From positions 379,216-443,215 of the forward strand of contig NZ_WJXZ01000002.1 of assembly GCF_009668025.1 (NCBI RefSeq): 64,000 nucleotides of DNA, in the 5' to 3' direction. The translations under genes and the position numbers were made by a program. The notes beneath the pieces were generated by a model. The model was not told where the DNA came from. It was given only the letters and a program-made list of their open reading frames with translations, and did not search any database. Origin of the DNA: Larkinella terrae. GTDB lineage: Bacteria; Bacteroidota; Bacteroidia; Cytophagales; Spirosomataceae. Positions 17,856-27,526 of this stretch are shown piece by piece; position 1 is the first letter of the stretch, and each line of letters opens with the position of its first letter.

Positions 17856-19091
17856 TTACTTATTGCGGCCACTCTTTCGTCGCTGCAATTCATTCTTTAC
17901 CAGAAGAAATTCCCGGCTGCTCTGACCGGCAATCGACTTGTTTTCGGCCGCCCGGCGGAACAAATACGGCATAACCGCTTCGACCGGTCCATACGGAACA
18001 TATTTCGCTACATTATAACCCGCGTGGGCCAGGTTATACGAAATATTGTCGCTCATTCCCAGCAACTGAGCAAACCAGATGTGCGCATCGCCGGGTGCAA
18101 CGCGTAACTCCTGCATGCGGTTGATGCAATACTGGCAACTGTACTCGTTGTGCGTACCCAGGCACATCGAAACGACCTCCCGGTTTACCAGGCAAAACTC
18201 AACCGCCTGATTGAAATCACGATCGGTTTCCTGCTTGGTATGGTGAATCGGATCGAGGTATTCGCCCTCGTGCGCCCGAATGCGCTCCTTTTCAATGTAA
18301 GCGCCCCGGACGAGCTTGGCTCCCAGCAGATAGCCTTTCGAGCGGGCGGTTTCCACGCTCTTTTTCAAATTGGCGAAGCTGTCGGAACGGTACAACTGGT
18401 AGGTATTATAGACAATACAATTTTGGTGATTGTATCGGTCCATCATTTCGTAAGCCAGTGTATCAATCGTATCCTGAATCCAGCTTTCTTCGGCATCGAT
18501 AAAAATCCGGACGTTGCGCTCGCTGGCTCTCCGGCAGAGCGTGTCGACACGTTGCCGAACCCGCTCGTAGGCTTCCTTTTCTTCGTCGGTCAGCGAATCC
18601 CCGATCTGCACTTTCTCCAGCAATTCGGTGGAGGCAATACCGGTTACTTTGAACACGGAAAAAGGAATGTCATTCGACTCACTGGCCCGCTCGATGGTTC
18701 GCAAAATTTCGAGAACCGTTGCGTCGAAAGACGACTCGCTGTCTTCCCCTTCAACGGAATAATCCAAAATTGTCCCAACGTGGCCGTTGTGCAGTTTTTG
18801 GATCGTTTTCTCACAATCACGAATGGTTTCGCCCCCGCAGAACTGCTCGAAAATAGTACTCTTAATGAGTTTTTTTACAGGAAGTTGGAGTTTGAATGCC
18901 AGTTTGATAAAAAAAGTGCCTAAATTTACCAGCCAACCTTGATTCATCAGCGCAAATAACCAATAAGTTCTGAGAAGTTTCCCGTTGGACTGGGAAGAGA
19001 AGGCAATCGACGTGTCTTCAAACGAGACGGACTTGGTTGTAGTGGCCCGTTGAACGATCGTTGGCATAGAAGATGGACTTCGGTTTGACAT
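17856..19091 (-). CDS. proline dehydrogenase
   Basis: Proline dehydrogenase oxidises L-proline to pyrroline-5-carboxylate with FAD and passes electrons to the membrane quinone pool. The product is about 411 residues from MSNRSPSS; starts 21 bases further upstream or at MPTIVQRA are also possible. Family motifs include FIDAEESWIQDTID, GAKLVRGAYIEKER, a conserved segment near SMCLGTHNEYS, and the C-terminal substrate-binding YLFRRAAENKS. It is the single-function form; there is no aldehyde dehydrogenase part as in PutA. An upstream TAACTTTG on the minus strand (19207-19214) matches the -7 consensus, without a clear -33 box. Confidence 0.9.
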   Translation of the reverse strand: MSNRSPSSMPTIVQRATTTKSVSFEDTSIAFSSQSNGKLLRTYWLFALMNQGWLVNLGTFFIKLAFKLQLPVKKLIKSTIFEQFCGGETIRDCEKTIQKLHNGHVGTILDYSVEGEDSESSFDATVLEILRTIERASESNDIPFSVFKVTGIASTELLEKVQIGDSLTDEEKEAYERVRQRVDTLCRRASERNVRIFIDAEESWIQDTIDTLAYEMMDRYNHQNCIVYNTYQLYRSDSFANLKKSVETARSKGYLLGAKLVRGAYIEKERIRAHEGEYLDPIHHTKQETDRDFNQAVEFCLVNREVVSMCLGTHNEYSCQYCINRMQELRVAPGDAHIWFAQLLGMSDNISYNLAHAGYNVAKYVPYGPVEAVMPYLFRRAAENKSIAGQSSREFLLVKNELQRRKSGRNK

Positions 19092-19311
19092 AATTACTGT
19101 CTGGTGCACCAACTAGTGATCCGAAAGTTAAAATTTGTTTTCGGGATTCCTAACACTGACGTATAAACTTGTTTTAACGTCAATTTGTTGTCAGCCAAAA
19201 GGGATGCAAAGTTAAGTTAAAAACGCCTGTATCTACAGCTAATATACTAAATTTTTTTAATTAAAGTTTCCGATAGAGTAATAGAAGTAAACAAACGAAT
19301 TGAGTTCGAGT

Positions 19312-20415
19312 ATGAAGCCAAGTTTAGAAGTCCTGCCGCTCAATAGCTGGGTAGAGACGAACGGAAAACCGCTCATTATTTCGGGGCCCTGCAGCGCCGA
19401 AACCGAAGAGCAATTAGTCGAAACGGCTCGCCAGTTGGCCCAATTGGGAGCGGTTCATGTCATTCGTGCCGGTGTATGGAAACCCCGCACCCGCCCAGGT
19501 AGCTTTGAAGGTATGGGAAAAGCGGCTCTGCCGTGGATTCAGCGCGCCAAAGCCGAAACCGGGTTGCCGTTTGCGGTGGAAGTTGCCACCCCGGAGCACA
19601 TCGAACTGGCATTGAAATATGGTGTTGACGTTTTGTGGGTAGGTGCCCGTACGACGGTAAACCCTTTTAACGTTCAGGAGATTGCGGATGCCCTGCGGGG
19701 TGTGGATGTGCCGGTTTTGATCAAAAACCCCATCAACCCGGATCTGGCGCTCTGGATTGGAGCATTTGAGCGGATTGCCGGTGCCGGTATTACCAAGCTG
19801 GGCGCAATTCACCGCGGATTTTCGACGGGAGAGGCTTCTAAATACCGCAATATTCCCCTGTGGCAAATCGCCATCGAACTGAAATCGACGTTCCCCAACC
19901 TGCCGATGATCGGTGACCCAAGCCACATGGCCGGAAAACGGGCGTACTTGCAGGAACTGGCGCAGATGCAGATGGACCTGAACTACGACGGTCTGATCGT
20001 GGAGTCACACATTGATCCCGATAAAGCGTGGAGCGATGCGGCTCAGCAATTGACTCCGGCGGCATTTGGCGAAATGCTGGAACACCTGCACATCCGGAAA
20101 GTTGATTCGCAGAACATCGAGTTCCAGGGTGCTATGGAGCAAATCCGGAGCAAAATCGACAACGTTGACCGGCAGTTGGTGGAAATGCTGGCCGCCCGGA
20201 TGGCGTTGGTCGAGAAACTGGCCGAATACAAGCGCGAAAATAACGTAACCATCTTCCAGCCCGATCGCTGGAAAGAGGTGCACGAAACGCGGGCCAAACA
20301 AGGCCAGAAAATGGGCCTGTATCCAGAACTGGTGGAAGAAATCTTCAAGATCATCCACATGGAGTCTATCCGGAAGCAAACCGAAGTGATGAACAGCAAC
20401 GAGCAGAGCGCGTAA
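19312..20415 (+). CDS. bifunctional 3-deoxy-7-phosphoheptulonate synthase / chorismate mutase
   Basis: I chose the ATG at 19312 (MKPSLEVLPL) over an in-frame TTG 12 bases earlier. The 367-residue protein has an N-terminal DAHP synthase of the KDO8P-synthase-like type (ISGPCSAETEEQL, GVWKPRTRPGSFEG, IGDPSHMAGKR) up to about residue 260. It has a C-terminal AroQ-type chorismate mutase helix bundle from about 275 (IRSKIDNVDRQLVEMLAARM...VTIFQPDRW). One enzyme therefore makes the first shikimate-pathway step and the branch point to prephenate. In this fusion class the mutase part usually mediates feedback control by its product. aroB, the second shikimate enzyme, lies about 37.5 kb away at 57920. 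Confidence 0.93.
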   Translation: MKPSLEVLPLNSWVETNGKPLIISGPCSAETEEQLVETARQLAQLGAVHVIRAGVWKPRTRPGSFEGMGKAALPWIQRAKAETGLPFAVEVATPEHIELALKYGVDVLWVGARTTVNPFNVQEIADALRGVDVPVLIKNPINPDLALWIGAFERIAGAGITKLGAIHRGFSTGEASKYRNIPLWQIAIELKSTFPNLPMIGDPSHMAGKRAYLQELAQMQMDLNYDGLIVESHIDPDKAWSDAAQQLTPAAFGEMLEHLHIRKVDSQNIEFQGAMEQIRSKIDNVDRQLVEMLAARMALVEKLAEYKRENNVTIFQPDRWKEVHETRAKQGQKMGLYPELVEEIFKIIHMESIRKQTEVMNSNEQSA

Positions 20416-20445
20416 GTAGCTGATCATTCCTGTTGATACATATCC

Positions 20446-20482
20446 AAGCCTGTTGGATTCCAAAAATCCGACAGGCTTTTTT
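20446..20482 (+). terminator. intrinsic terminator after the DAHP synthase/chorismate mutase gene
   Basis: AAGCCTGTTGGATT pairs with AATCCGACAGGCTT (one wobble) around CCAAA and is followed by a T-run. It abuts the stop codon of the convergent DUF4249 gene and may work in both directions. Confidence 0.85.
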
Positions 20483-21374
20483 ACTTTAAAGTAACCAAAA
20501 CCGTCGAGCGGTTATAGGCTCCGAAACAACCCAAACCGCCCTGAATGTTGGTTGGGATCGGCACCGGTTCGGAAAACGGGTTCGTGTCGGTCTGCCGCTG
20601 CCGTTCCAGCGCTTCGTGATAGCGGTAATACTCCGGGCTCAGGTGCAGCAAATCCGCCGTCAAAACGAATGGCTTGCTGAAAAAACCGGTGAAAAACCAC
20701 AGATTGGACGGAATGGAAAGTCCGAGATACCCTTTTTCGGAAACCATTGGTGTAGCGTTGCTTTCCCGGTCGGTGTAAAAAGGATTCGCAACAAACTGGA
20801 CGGGCTGGCGGACCGGTTTTTCGGGCGCACAGCCCGGGCAGCGATACGAAAAAATGCCCTCTGTTTGGTAATAATCGGATTGACTGGCCGCATCGGCCCA
20901 GAAATAACGCGCAAACAGACGCTTTCGCGGCACATCATTTTCCAGAACCACTTCCGAATCGAGCTGAACCTGCTGCAAGTTAACCGAAACCGGCACGGTT
21001 GTCGTGGCTTCTACGCGCTGTCCATCCGGCGTTTGCACCCTTAACTGATACGTTTCTCCGGCCCGAATGGGAAACACGTTTGGATCAGCGCGGTAGTAGC
21101 GGAGCTTGGGGTGATAAATCAGCGGAATGCTGCGCGAACCGGTCTGCAGGCTTACCGTGGCATTCGTGATTTCCAGATTGGTAACGGGTTGATCGTCGAG
21201 AATGGGGCGCGAACGAGCCACTTTGGCCGCTAAAACCGTATCCTGTGGCGAAATAAAACAGGCGACGATCAGCTTGGCCGACCGGTCCGCGAGTTGCTGC
21301 GGTTCGACTTCCCGGCGCAGATTCTGGCAGGAAATCAGAAAAACCGTACCGAGAAGCCATCCGAATCTTTTCAT
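20481..21374 (-). CDS. DUF4249 outer-membrane lipoprotein (module 1)
   Basis: The start is set at 21374 because it gives a lipoprotein signal (MKRFGWLLGTVFLISC) and lies 4 bases after the stop of the receptor gene; a long open frame upstream is the shadow of the receptor. The 297-residue product has the DUF4249 pattern: IVACFISPQDTVLAAKV, an early Ig-like domain (YQLRVQTPDGQRVEATTTVPV), and the C-terminal NIQGGLGCFGAYNRST shared by all three copies in this window. DUF4249 proteins are found with TonB receptors in Bacteroidota and probably sit on the receptor as surface lipoproteins; the ligand is unknown. Confidence 0.88.
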   Translation of the reverse strand: MKRFGWLLGTVFLISCQNLRREVEPQQLADRSAKLIVACFISPQDTVLAAKVARSRPILDDQPVTNLEITNATVSLQTGSRSIPLIYHPKLRYYRADPNVFPIRAGETYQLRVQTPDGQRVEATTTVPVSVNLQQVQLDSEVVLENDVPRKRLFARYFWADAASQSDYYQTEGIFSYRCPGCAPEKPVRQPVQFVANPFYTDRESNATPMVSEKGYLGLSIPSNLWFFTGFFSKPFVLTADLLHLSPEYYRYHEALERQRQTDTNPFSEPVPIPTNIQGGLGCFGAYNRSTVLVTLK

Positions 21375-21378
21375 ACCC

Positions 21379-23862
21379 TCAGAATGAAACCGTGTAGCTG
21401 ACCGAAGGAACCATCGGAAACAGCGAATATTTGTACAGGACACTTTTGGAATGTTTGCCGACACCCTGATCTTTTCCTTCCAGCGAATAATAAAACGGGT
21501 TTCGGCGGTTGTAAACGTTGTAAATGCCGACCTCCCAGGTCCGAGCAAACCGGTTTCGTTGCTTCTGAAACCGGAAACCGACATCCAGCCGGTGGTAAGC
21601 TTCCGCCCGGAAACTGTTCCGACCACCGTATTCTTTGACATTGGGTGCCGGGCCAAACAACTGCTCCTGGGCGCTACCGGAATTGGCCGAGGAAGAAGGG
21701 CGATTTTCGAAACCGGAAAACCGGGAAATCGGCAGCGTAAGCGCCTGCCCGGTGCCATACACCCAGGTCCAGGAAAACGTAAGCCCCGGTTTTAGCTCGT
21801 ATATCCCAACCAACGAAGCGTCGTGCCGCCGGTCGTAGCGCGGGTGAAATCGCTGCCCACCGTTCAACGCCGGAAACTGCGACCAGGCCCAGGAAAGCGT
21901 ATAGCCCAGCCAGCCCGAAAGCCGACCGGTTTTTTTCTGGACCAGAAATTCCCCGCCGTACGACCAGCTCCGACCGGAAGTAATGTTGATTTCCCAGGGT
22001 TTGTTATCGGCCGGTTGCGCAGGTTCTTCCTGTAGAAAACTGGCCCCTTCAACGTAACTGATGCTGTTGCTGAGGATTTTATAATACCCTTCCAGCGTAA
22101 CGGCCAGATTCCGGCTTGGGTGACTGGCGTGGGTAAAATCCCGGGCCAGCCCAACGGCGACCTGATGCGCCTGCTGCGGAAGAAGGCGGCTGGTGGTGGG
22201 AACCCACAGATCGGCGGGCAAACCGGCCCCGTTGTTCGACAGCAGATGCGTAAACTGGTTCATCATCGCGTACGAAGCCTTGACCGAAAACGACGGTTTT
22301 ACCAGATACGCTACCGACAACCGGGGTTCGGGGCGGAAATACTGGATCGGCCGTCCGGCGCGGACCGATGTGCCTTCCGATTGGCCGGCCGGTTTTCCGG
22401 TCCGGGGTAAGGTACCCGTTCGAATCAGCAAAAAATGGCTGAGCCGAAAACCGGCGTTCACATGCCAGTGAGCGACCGGTCGCCAGGTGTCTTCGGCGTA
22501 CAAGCCGGATTCCAGGGCGTCGATGAACAGGCGGGGCGTCGTCGGATCAACGTCTTCCGTCGTCACCACGGCGCCGGGCGTAAACCGGTGGTGCGTCGTC
22601 TGAAAGCCGAAACGGAACTGGTGATGGGCCGGAAAATAATCAACCGCGTATTTCAGTGAAAGGTCCCGAATACCGGAGCGATACCGGAGCGCATACCGCA
22701 GGCTGGTCGTGTCGCGGAGGCCGACATCTTCGTTGGCGACATTCAGGTGGTATTGGGTGTAAATGAGCGATAGATTGGTAAACGCCCGTTCAGAAATCAG
22801 GTGATGCCAGCGGAACGTAGCGGTTCCATTGCGCCAGTTTAAACTCCCCTGCAGCGGATTGCTCCCCGACTTCTGGCGATTGACAAAGGCATCCCGACTT
22901 CCAAAACCGCTCAGCAAAAACCGGTCTTTCCGACCCAGCGTCACGTTCAGCCGGGCGTTCAGATCGTAAAAATAGGTGTTGCTCTGAGTAGACTCCGTTG
23001 TCGAAGTAGCAAACGGGCGGGTAACGAGATCGATGTACGTTCGGCGCCCCGCAATCAGGAACGAGGCCGGATGAGTCGATGCGCGTTTTTTGCCCAGCGG
23101 TCCTTCCAGCATCAGCCGCGACGAAACCAGTCCGAGGCTGGCCTCACCGGCCAGCTTTTCCGAATTTCCTTCTTTCGTATTGACTTCGATCACCGACGAA
23201 AGTCGTCCGCCAAATCGCGCCGGAAAACCGCCTTTTGTCAGTTCGACAGTCCGGACGACACCGCCGTTGAAGGCCGAAAAAAAGCCCAGCAAATGCCCGG
23301 GATTGTAAATCACGGCTTCATCGAGCAAAATCAGATTCTGGTCGGGACCACCCCCGCGCACGTAAATGCCGGTATTTCCCTCCGAACCTTTCTGAACGCC
23401 CGGCAGAAGTTGCAGCACCCGCAAAACGTCTTTTTCGCCCAGCAAAGCCGGTATTTTTTCGATTTGGCTGGCGGAAATACGGATCTGGCTCATTTGCGGA
23501 ATATCGCTGACGGTTCGTTCTCCCGTAGCGGAGCGGACGGTTAATTCGCGCAAAAGTTGTCCGGCGGTTAAAAAAACACGCAGCTGTTGCGGGCTGCGGA
23601 AGGGAACGGTTTGCTGGATCGTCTGGTAGCCTACGAACGAAAAAACCAGCGTCAGGCTGTCCTGCTCGGGGAGGGTTAGGGAGAAAAAACCGCTCGGGTT
23701 GGTGATAGTTCCGAAGGCGCGATCGGGTGTGTAGACGTTTACGCCACCGAGGGCGGCACCGGGGCCTGCTTCATGAACAAAACCGCTGACGGTATAGCGG
23801 GTCTGCCCCGGACTGCTGAAGCCGAAAAGCAAAAGGCACAGCACCGCAAACAGACGTTTCAT
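21379..23862 (-). CDS. TonB-dependent receptor with carboxypeptidase-like N-terminal domain (module 1)
   Basis: The 827-residue protein has a signal peptide (MKRLFAVLCLLLFGFSSPGQ), a carboxypeptidase regulatory-like domain at about 22-105 (YTVSGFVHEAGPGAALGGVN), a plug at about 115-225 (PALLGEKDVLRVLQLLPGVQ, YVRGGGPDQNLILLDEA), and a beta-barrel ending VPSVSYTVSF with the C-terminal Phe typical of BAM substrates. It is the most diverged of the three receptors that pair with DUF4249 proteins here. The DUF4249 gene follows 4 bases after its stop, so the two are co-transcribed. The transported ligand is unknown. Confidence 0.93.
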   Translation of the reverse strand: MKRLFAVLCLLLFGFSSPGQTRYTVSGFVHEAGPGAALGGVNVYTPDRAFGTITNPSGFFSLTLPEQDSLTLVFSFVGYQTIQQTVPFRSPQQLRVFLTAGQLLRELTVRSATGERTVSDIPQMSQIRISASQIEKIPALLGEKDVLRVLQLLPGVQKGSEGNTGIYVRGGGPDQNLILLDEAVIYNPGHLLGFFSAFNGGVVRTVELTKGGFPARFGGRLSSVIEVNTKEGNSEKLAGEASLGLVSSRLMLEGPLGKKRASTHPASFLIAGRRTYIDLVTRPFATSTTESTQSNTYFYDLNARLNVTLGRKDRFLLSGFGSRDAFVNRQKSGSNPLQGSLNWRNGTATFRWHHLISERAFTNLSLIYTQYHLNVANEDVGLRDTTSLRYALRYRSGIRDLSLKYAVDYFPAHHQFRFGFQTTHHRFTPGAVVTTEDVDPTTPRLFIDALESGLYAEDTWRPVAHWHVNAGFRLSHFLLIRTGTLPRTGKPAGQSEGTSVRAGRPIQYFRPEPRLSVAYLVKPSFSVKASYAMMNQFTHLLSNNGAGLPADLWVPTTSRLLPQQAHQVAVGLARDFTHASHPSRNLAVTLEGYYKILSNSISYVEGASFLQEEPAQPADNKPWEINITSGRSWSYGGEFLVQKKTGRLSGWLGYTLSWAWSQFPALNGGQRFHPRYDRRHDASLVGIYELKPGLTFSWTWVYGTGQALTLPISRFSGFENRPSSSANSGSAQEQLFGPAPNVKEYGGRNSFRAEAYHRLDVGFRFQKQRNRFARTWEVGIYNVYNRRNPFYYSLEGKDQGVGKHSKSVLYKYSLFPMVPSVSYTVSF

Positions 23863-23980
23863 TCACTAGCAGAGAGATGGTAAGAAAGTTACCCAAGATA
23901 CGATTTATCAGACAAATTAGATTGAGTTGCAATACATTATCGATTGCGAAACCGAATAGATTGGGCTGCATTACGGAGCG

Positions 23981-24952
23981 TTAGTTTAGTGTAGCGGTTT
24001 TGGTGGAACGGTTGTATGCCGCAAAGCACCCTAAACCACCCCGGATGTTGGTCGAAATCAAAACCGGTTCCGCGAACGGGTTTCCTTCGATGTCGTTCTG
24101 CTGCTGAAGTGTTCGGTGGTAATCGTAATAATTTTTATCCACGTGCAGGAGCATGGAGCTGACCAAAATCGGGCGTTGGGTGAGCGGGATATTCCCGCCG
24201 TACGATCCATTGCTCAGGCTATCGAAATAACTATAATTGAGGTAATTCGGCAGGTTTCCTTTTGGTGAGGTAATGGATTGACCATTCTGGTTGAGGTCGG
24301 AAATGTGCTGGTTGACCGCGTCAAAATAAAGCGGAGCCTGCATGAAAACCTGTCTTCGAAAAGTGTCGGGCCGCGATTGTCCCGCGACAAACCGGTTCAG
24401 GGTTACCCACTGATTGGCCCGGACTTCCCCCGCAACCCGGTAATAATTGGTCTGATCGGCCGGGTCTTCCCAGGTCAGACGGGCGTCGTAAAGCCAGCGG
24501 GATGAACCGCCCCAGAAATTGGTTTCCCGCGTTGAATCCAGTTTGATGGAGGTGATTGGAATGGCTTTCGGAACCGTACAGGAAGCCGTAACCGACAGGT
24601 CGCGCCATTGCACGGCTAGCTGGTACGTTTTTCCGGCTTCGATGGGAAACAGCCGGGGGTCGGCCACGTGGGCATACTGTTTTGGATCGAATTTCAGTTC
24701 GATGGACCGGTTTCCTTCCGTTAAAACGACTTTGATCTCACTCGCAAGGGCCGAAGCGCGCGGTTCCAGAACCGGCTGGGAAAGACTGACGGTGGCCAGC
24801 AGGAGCGTGTCCTGCGGAGAAATGTAGCATTGAACGGCCAGTTTCCGTTCGACCTTCGGCAGACGATCCGGATCAACCTCATTGATAAGGCTTTCACAGG
24901 CGGTCAGCGATGCAATTGAGCCAGCGAGGAGGAGAAAAAGTAAAAACCGCAT
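23981..24952 (-). CDS. DUF4249 outer-membrane lipoprotein (module 2)
   Basis: The 323-residue protein has a lipobox signal (MRFLLFLLLAGSIASLTAC). The DUF4249 core shows AVQCYISPQDTLLLATVSLS, YQLAVQWRDLSVTASCTVPK, WEDPADQTNYYRVAGEV and the closing NIRGGLGCFAAYNRST. It starts 6 bases after the stop of its receptor gene. Its middle part (residues about 150-260) differs from module 1 and may set ligand specificity. Function is inferred only from constant pairing with a TonB receptor. Confidence 0.9.
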   Translation of the reverse strand: MRFLLFLLLAGSIASLTACESLINEVDPDRLPKVERKLAVQCYISPQDTLLLATVSLSQPVLEPRASALASEIKVVLTEGNRSIELKFDPKQYAHVADPRLFPIEAGKTYQLAVQWRDLSVTASCTVPKAIPITSIKLDSTRETNFWGGSSRWLYDARLTWEDPADQTNYYRVAGEVRANQWVTLNRFVAGQSRPDTFRRQVFMQAPLYFDAVNQHISDLNQNGQSITSPKGNLPNYLNYSYFDSLSNGSYGGNIPLTQRPILVSSMLLHVDKNYYDYHRTLQQQNDIEGNPFAEPVLISTNIRGGLGCFAAYNRSTKTATLN

Positions 24953-24958
24953 ATCGAG

Positions 24959-27409
24959 TTAGAACTTGAAATTATAACTAAAGGACGGAACCACCGGGAA
25001 AACGGAATACCGCTTCAGGACCGTGGTCGACGGCGCCGTCGGCGTTTCGCCCGCTTTCGTTTGCAGCGCGTAAAAGAACGGATTCCGGCGGTTATACAGG
25101 TTGTAGACGCTGAACTCCCAGGTGCGCTCGTGGTGCCGTTTTTTCTTGTGAAACTGAATCCCAAAATCCATTCGGTGATAAGGCTCAGCCCGGAAGCTGT
25201 TTTTGGCGCCGTAATCGTTGGCCGGTTGGAAGAAGGGATAAAAACCGCCGGGATAAAAGCCATTCGAGGGGTTGGTGACCGGCTGGTGGGGGCGGGGCGA
25301 ATATTCGGCCAGCGGCACCGTCAGCGCATTGCCGGTGCCGTAAACCCAGGTTCCTGACAGCGTAATGCGGGGACTAAGCTCGTAAATGCCAACCACCGAA
25401 ATGTCGTGCCGCCGGTCGTAACGCGGGAAAAACTTCTTCCCGAAATTCAGCTCCGGAAACTGCCACTGCGTCCACGACAGCGTGTAGCCCAGCCAGCCCG
25501 AAAACCGCCCGACTTTCTTCTGGAGCAAAAATTCCGCGCCGTACGACCAGCCCTTGCCCGCCGTCACGTTGTCTTCCCAGCGCACCTCATTGGCCGATTC
25601 CGGGTTGCCAATGAGCAGAAAACTGGCCCCTTCGCGGTAGTTGATGATGTTTTTCATCGTTTTGTAATAGCCCTCCACGGTCAGCGTCATTCCCCGAAAC
25701 AAACTACCCGCTTTCGTAAAATCTTTGGCAAAACCGGCGGCAAGCTGCTCCGACTGCTGCGGTTTGATGCGGTCCGTGGTGGGTACCCACAAGTCCGTTG
25801 GCAGGCCGATGCCGGTATTCGACAGCAGGTGAACGTACTGGTTCATCAGCGCATACGACGCCTTGATCGAGAAATCCGGCTTCAGCACTAAAGCCGCTGA
25901 CAGTCGCGGTTCGGGTCGGACGTAATTCACGGCTTTGTGCTGAAACAGACTCAGCCGAAAACCGCCATTCACCCGCCAGCGTTCGTTCGGTTTCCAGGTG
26001 TCTTCGGCGTAGACGCCCGATTCCTGGACCCGAATCGCGTCGACTTCGGTGCGGAATTGCGCAGCTTCGGTGTTTTTCAGGACAATGGCGCTGGGTGTGA
26101 ATTTGTGGTTGGTGGTCTGCAACCCAAACCGGACCGAATGCCGGGGATTGGGGTAATAATCCAGGTCGTACTTAACGGTTAGATCCCGAATCCCGGAATT
26201 GTACCGGAGTTGGTACGTGCTGGTTTCGAGTTCCGTACCGTTGCGCCGGGTCGATTCTTCCTCCGATCCGATCTGAAAAATATAATTACTGTAGATCAGT
26301 GAGGCATTGGAGAAGAGCTTTTCCGAGAAAAGGTGGTTCCAGCGCAGCGTTCCGGTTCCGTTGCCCCAGAACAGGCTTCCATTGGTTTTGGTCCGGAATT
26401 CTTCTTTGGGCGTTTCGCGGGCAAAAAACCGGTCGCGGCCAAAATAACCGCTCAGGTAAACCTTGTCTTTCCGGCCAAAATCGTAATTGACTTTGGCGTT
26501 CAGATCGTAGAAATAATACCCGGCCATCGCTTCACCCTTGCTTTCTGCCCGGATCAACGGCCGCGCTATCACGTCCAGGTACGTCCGCCGGGCCGATACC
26601 AGAAACGACGATTTGCCTTTCTGAATGGGTCCTTCGAGCGTCAGTCGGGAAGCAATCAGGCCAATACCGCCCTCGCCGTGGAGTTTTTCCTTGTTGCCTT
26701 CCTTCATGTTCATCTCAATTACCGACGACAGCCGCCCGCCGTAGCGCGCCGGAAAACCGCCTTTGATCAGCTCGACGCTCTTGAGCGCATCGCCGTTGAA
26801 GACCGAGAAAAAACCGAACAGGTGATTGGCGTTGTAGACCACGGCATCGTCCATAACGACCAGATTCTGGTCGGGACCACCCCCGCGCACGTAAATGCCG
26901 GTGCTGCCTTCGGAGCCTTTCTGCACGCCCGGCATGAGTTGCAGCACTTTCAGAACGTCTTTTTCGCCCAGAAAAGCCGGTATTTTCTTGATTTGATTGA
27001 TCGGCACGTCGATGGTACTCATGCGCGGGCTTTCGCTGACTTTCTCTTCACCGGAACGGTTGCCGGTTACGGTCACTTCCGACAGCATCCGACCGGGCGT
27101 GAGCTGGACGTTCAGTTCGGTTTTTCGCTGAAAAGAGACGGTTTGCTGCACGGATTCGTAGCCCACGAAGGAGAACGCCAGAATAACACTATCCTGCGCG
27201 GGCAGCGTCAGGGAATAAAAACCGTAGGTGTTGGTAACGGTTCCGGTGGAGGTACCGGGTAGGTACACATTCACGCCAATGAGGGCTTCCTGACTGCCTT
27301 TTTCGCGAACGTAACCGCTAACGGTGTAACGGTTGGTCGGGGTTTGCGCCAGAGTTGAAACAACGGTGAACAGAAAAAAGGTGTGGATACTGAGTAGCAG
27401 GTGCTTCAT
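24959..27409 (-). CDS. TonB-dependent receptor (module 2)
   Basis: I chose the start MKHLLLSIHTFFLFTVVSTLAQ (27409), which gives a proper signal peptide; an in-frame ATG 24 bases upstream is also possible. The 816-residue protein contains a carboxypeptidase-like domain (YTVSGYVREKGSQEALIGVN), a plug (IPAFLGEKDVLKVLQLMPGV, YVRGGGPDQNLVVMDDAVV) and a barrel ending VPSFSYNFKF. Much of the plug and the first barrel strands is identical to module 3 (39724-42156), including long blocks of identical DNA, which suggests recent duplication or gene conversion. The DUF4249 gene follows after 6 bases. An upstream element shared with module 3 lies at 27460-27493. Confidence 0.93.
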   Translation of the reverse strand: MKHLLLSIHTFFLFTVVSTLAQTPTNRYTVSGYVREKGSQEALIGVNVYLPGTSTGTVTNTYGFYSLTLPAQDSVILAFSFVGYESVQQTVSFQRKTELNVQLTPGRMLSEVTVTGNRSGEEKVSESPRMSTIDVPINQIKKIPAFLGEKDVLKVLQLMPGVQKGSEGSTGIYVRGGGPDQNLVVMDDAVVYNANHLFGFFSVFNGDALKSVELIKGGFPARYGGRLSSVIEMNMKEGNKEKLHGEGGIGLIASRLTLEGPIQKGKSSFLVSARRTYLDVIARPLIRAESKGEAMAGYYFYDLNAKVNYDFGRKDKVYLSGYFGRDRFFARETPKEEFRTKTNGSLFWGNGTGTLRWNHLFSEKLFSNASLIYSNYIFQIGSEEESTRRNGTELETSTYQLRYNSGIRDLTVKYDLDYYPNPRHSVRFGLQTTNHKFTPSAIVLKNTEAAQFRTEVDAIRVQESGVYAEDTWKPNERWRVNGGFRLSLFQHKAVNYVRPEPRLSAALVLKPDFSIKASYALMNQYVHLLSNTGIGLPTDLWVPTTDRIKPQQSEQLAAGFAKDFTKAGSLFRGMTLTVEGYYKTMKNIINYREGASFLLIGNPESANEVRWEDNVTAGKGWSYGAEFLLQKKVGRFSGWLGYTLSWTQWQFPELNFGKKFFPRYDRRHDISVVGIYELSPRITLSGTWVYGTGNALTVPLAEYSPRPHQPVTNPSNGFYPGGFYPFFQPANDYGAKNSFRAEPYHRMDFGIQFHKKKRHHERTWEFSVYNLYNRRNPFFYALQTKAGETPTAPSTTVLKRYSVFPVVPSFSYNFKF

Positions 27410-27459
27410 ATTTTGACATGCAAATAAAAGCATTCAACCCTTATACGACGAAAGAGCGG

Positions 27460-27493
27460 AAAAAGTATGGAAAGGTTGGAAGTTAACAGTTTT
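27460..27493 (-). promoter_or_regulatory. element shared upstream of receptor modules 2 and 3 (copy A)
   Basis: Read on the minus strand, AAAACTGTTAACTTC is followed after 10 bases by ATACTTTTT, about 50 bases before the start of receptor module 2. The same two blocks, 9 bases apart, precede module 3 at 42205-42237. The surrounding bases differ, so the blocks look functional: a promoter or an operator (TGTTAAC is part-palindromic). Neither block matches the common TTTG/TAnnTTTG promoter exactly, so an alternative (ECF-type) sigma factor is possible. Confidence 0.45.
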
Positions 27494-27526
27494 TAAGAAC
27501 TGAAATGAATCCAGGGAACTTGGTAA

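Noticed and set aside
21375-21758. N-terminal extension of the first DUF4249 gene
   Set aside because: The extension lies inside the 3' end of the receptor gene in another frame, and the lipoprotein signal starts at 21374.
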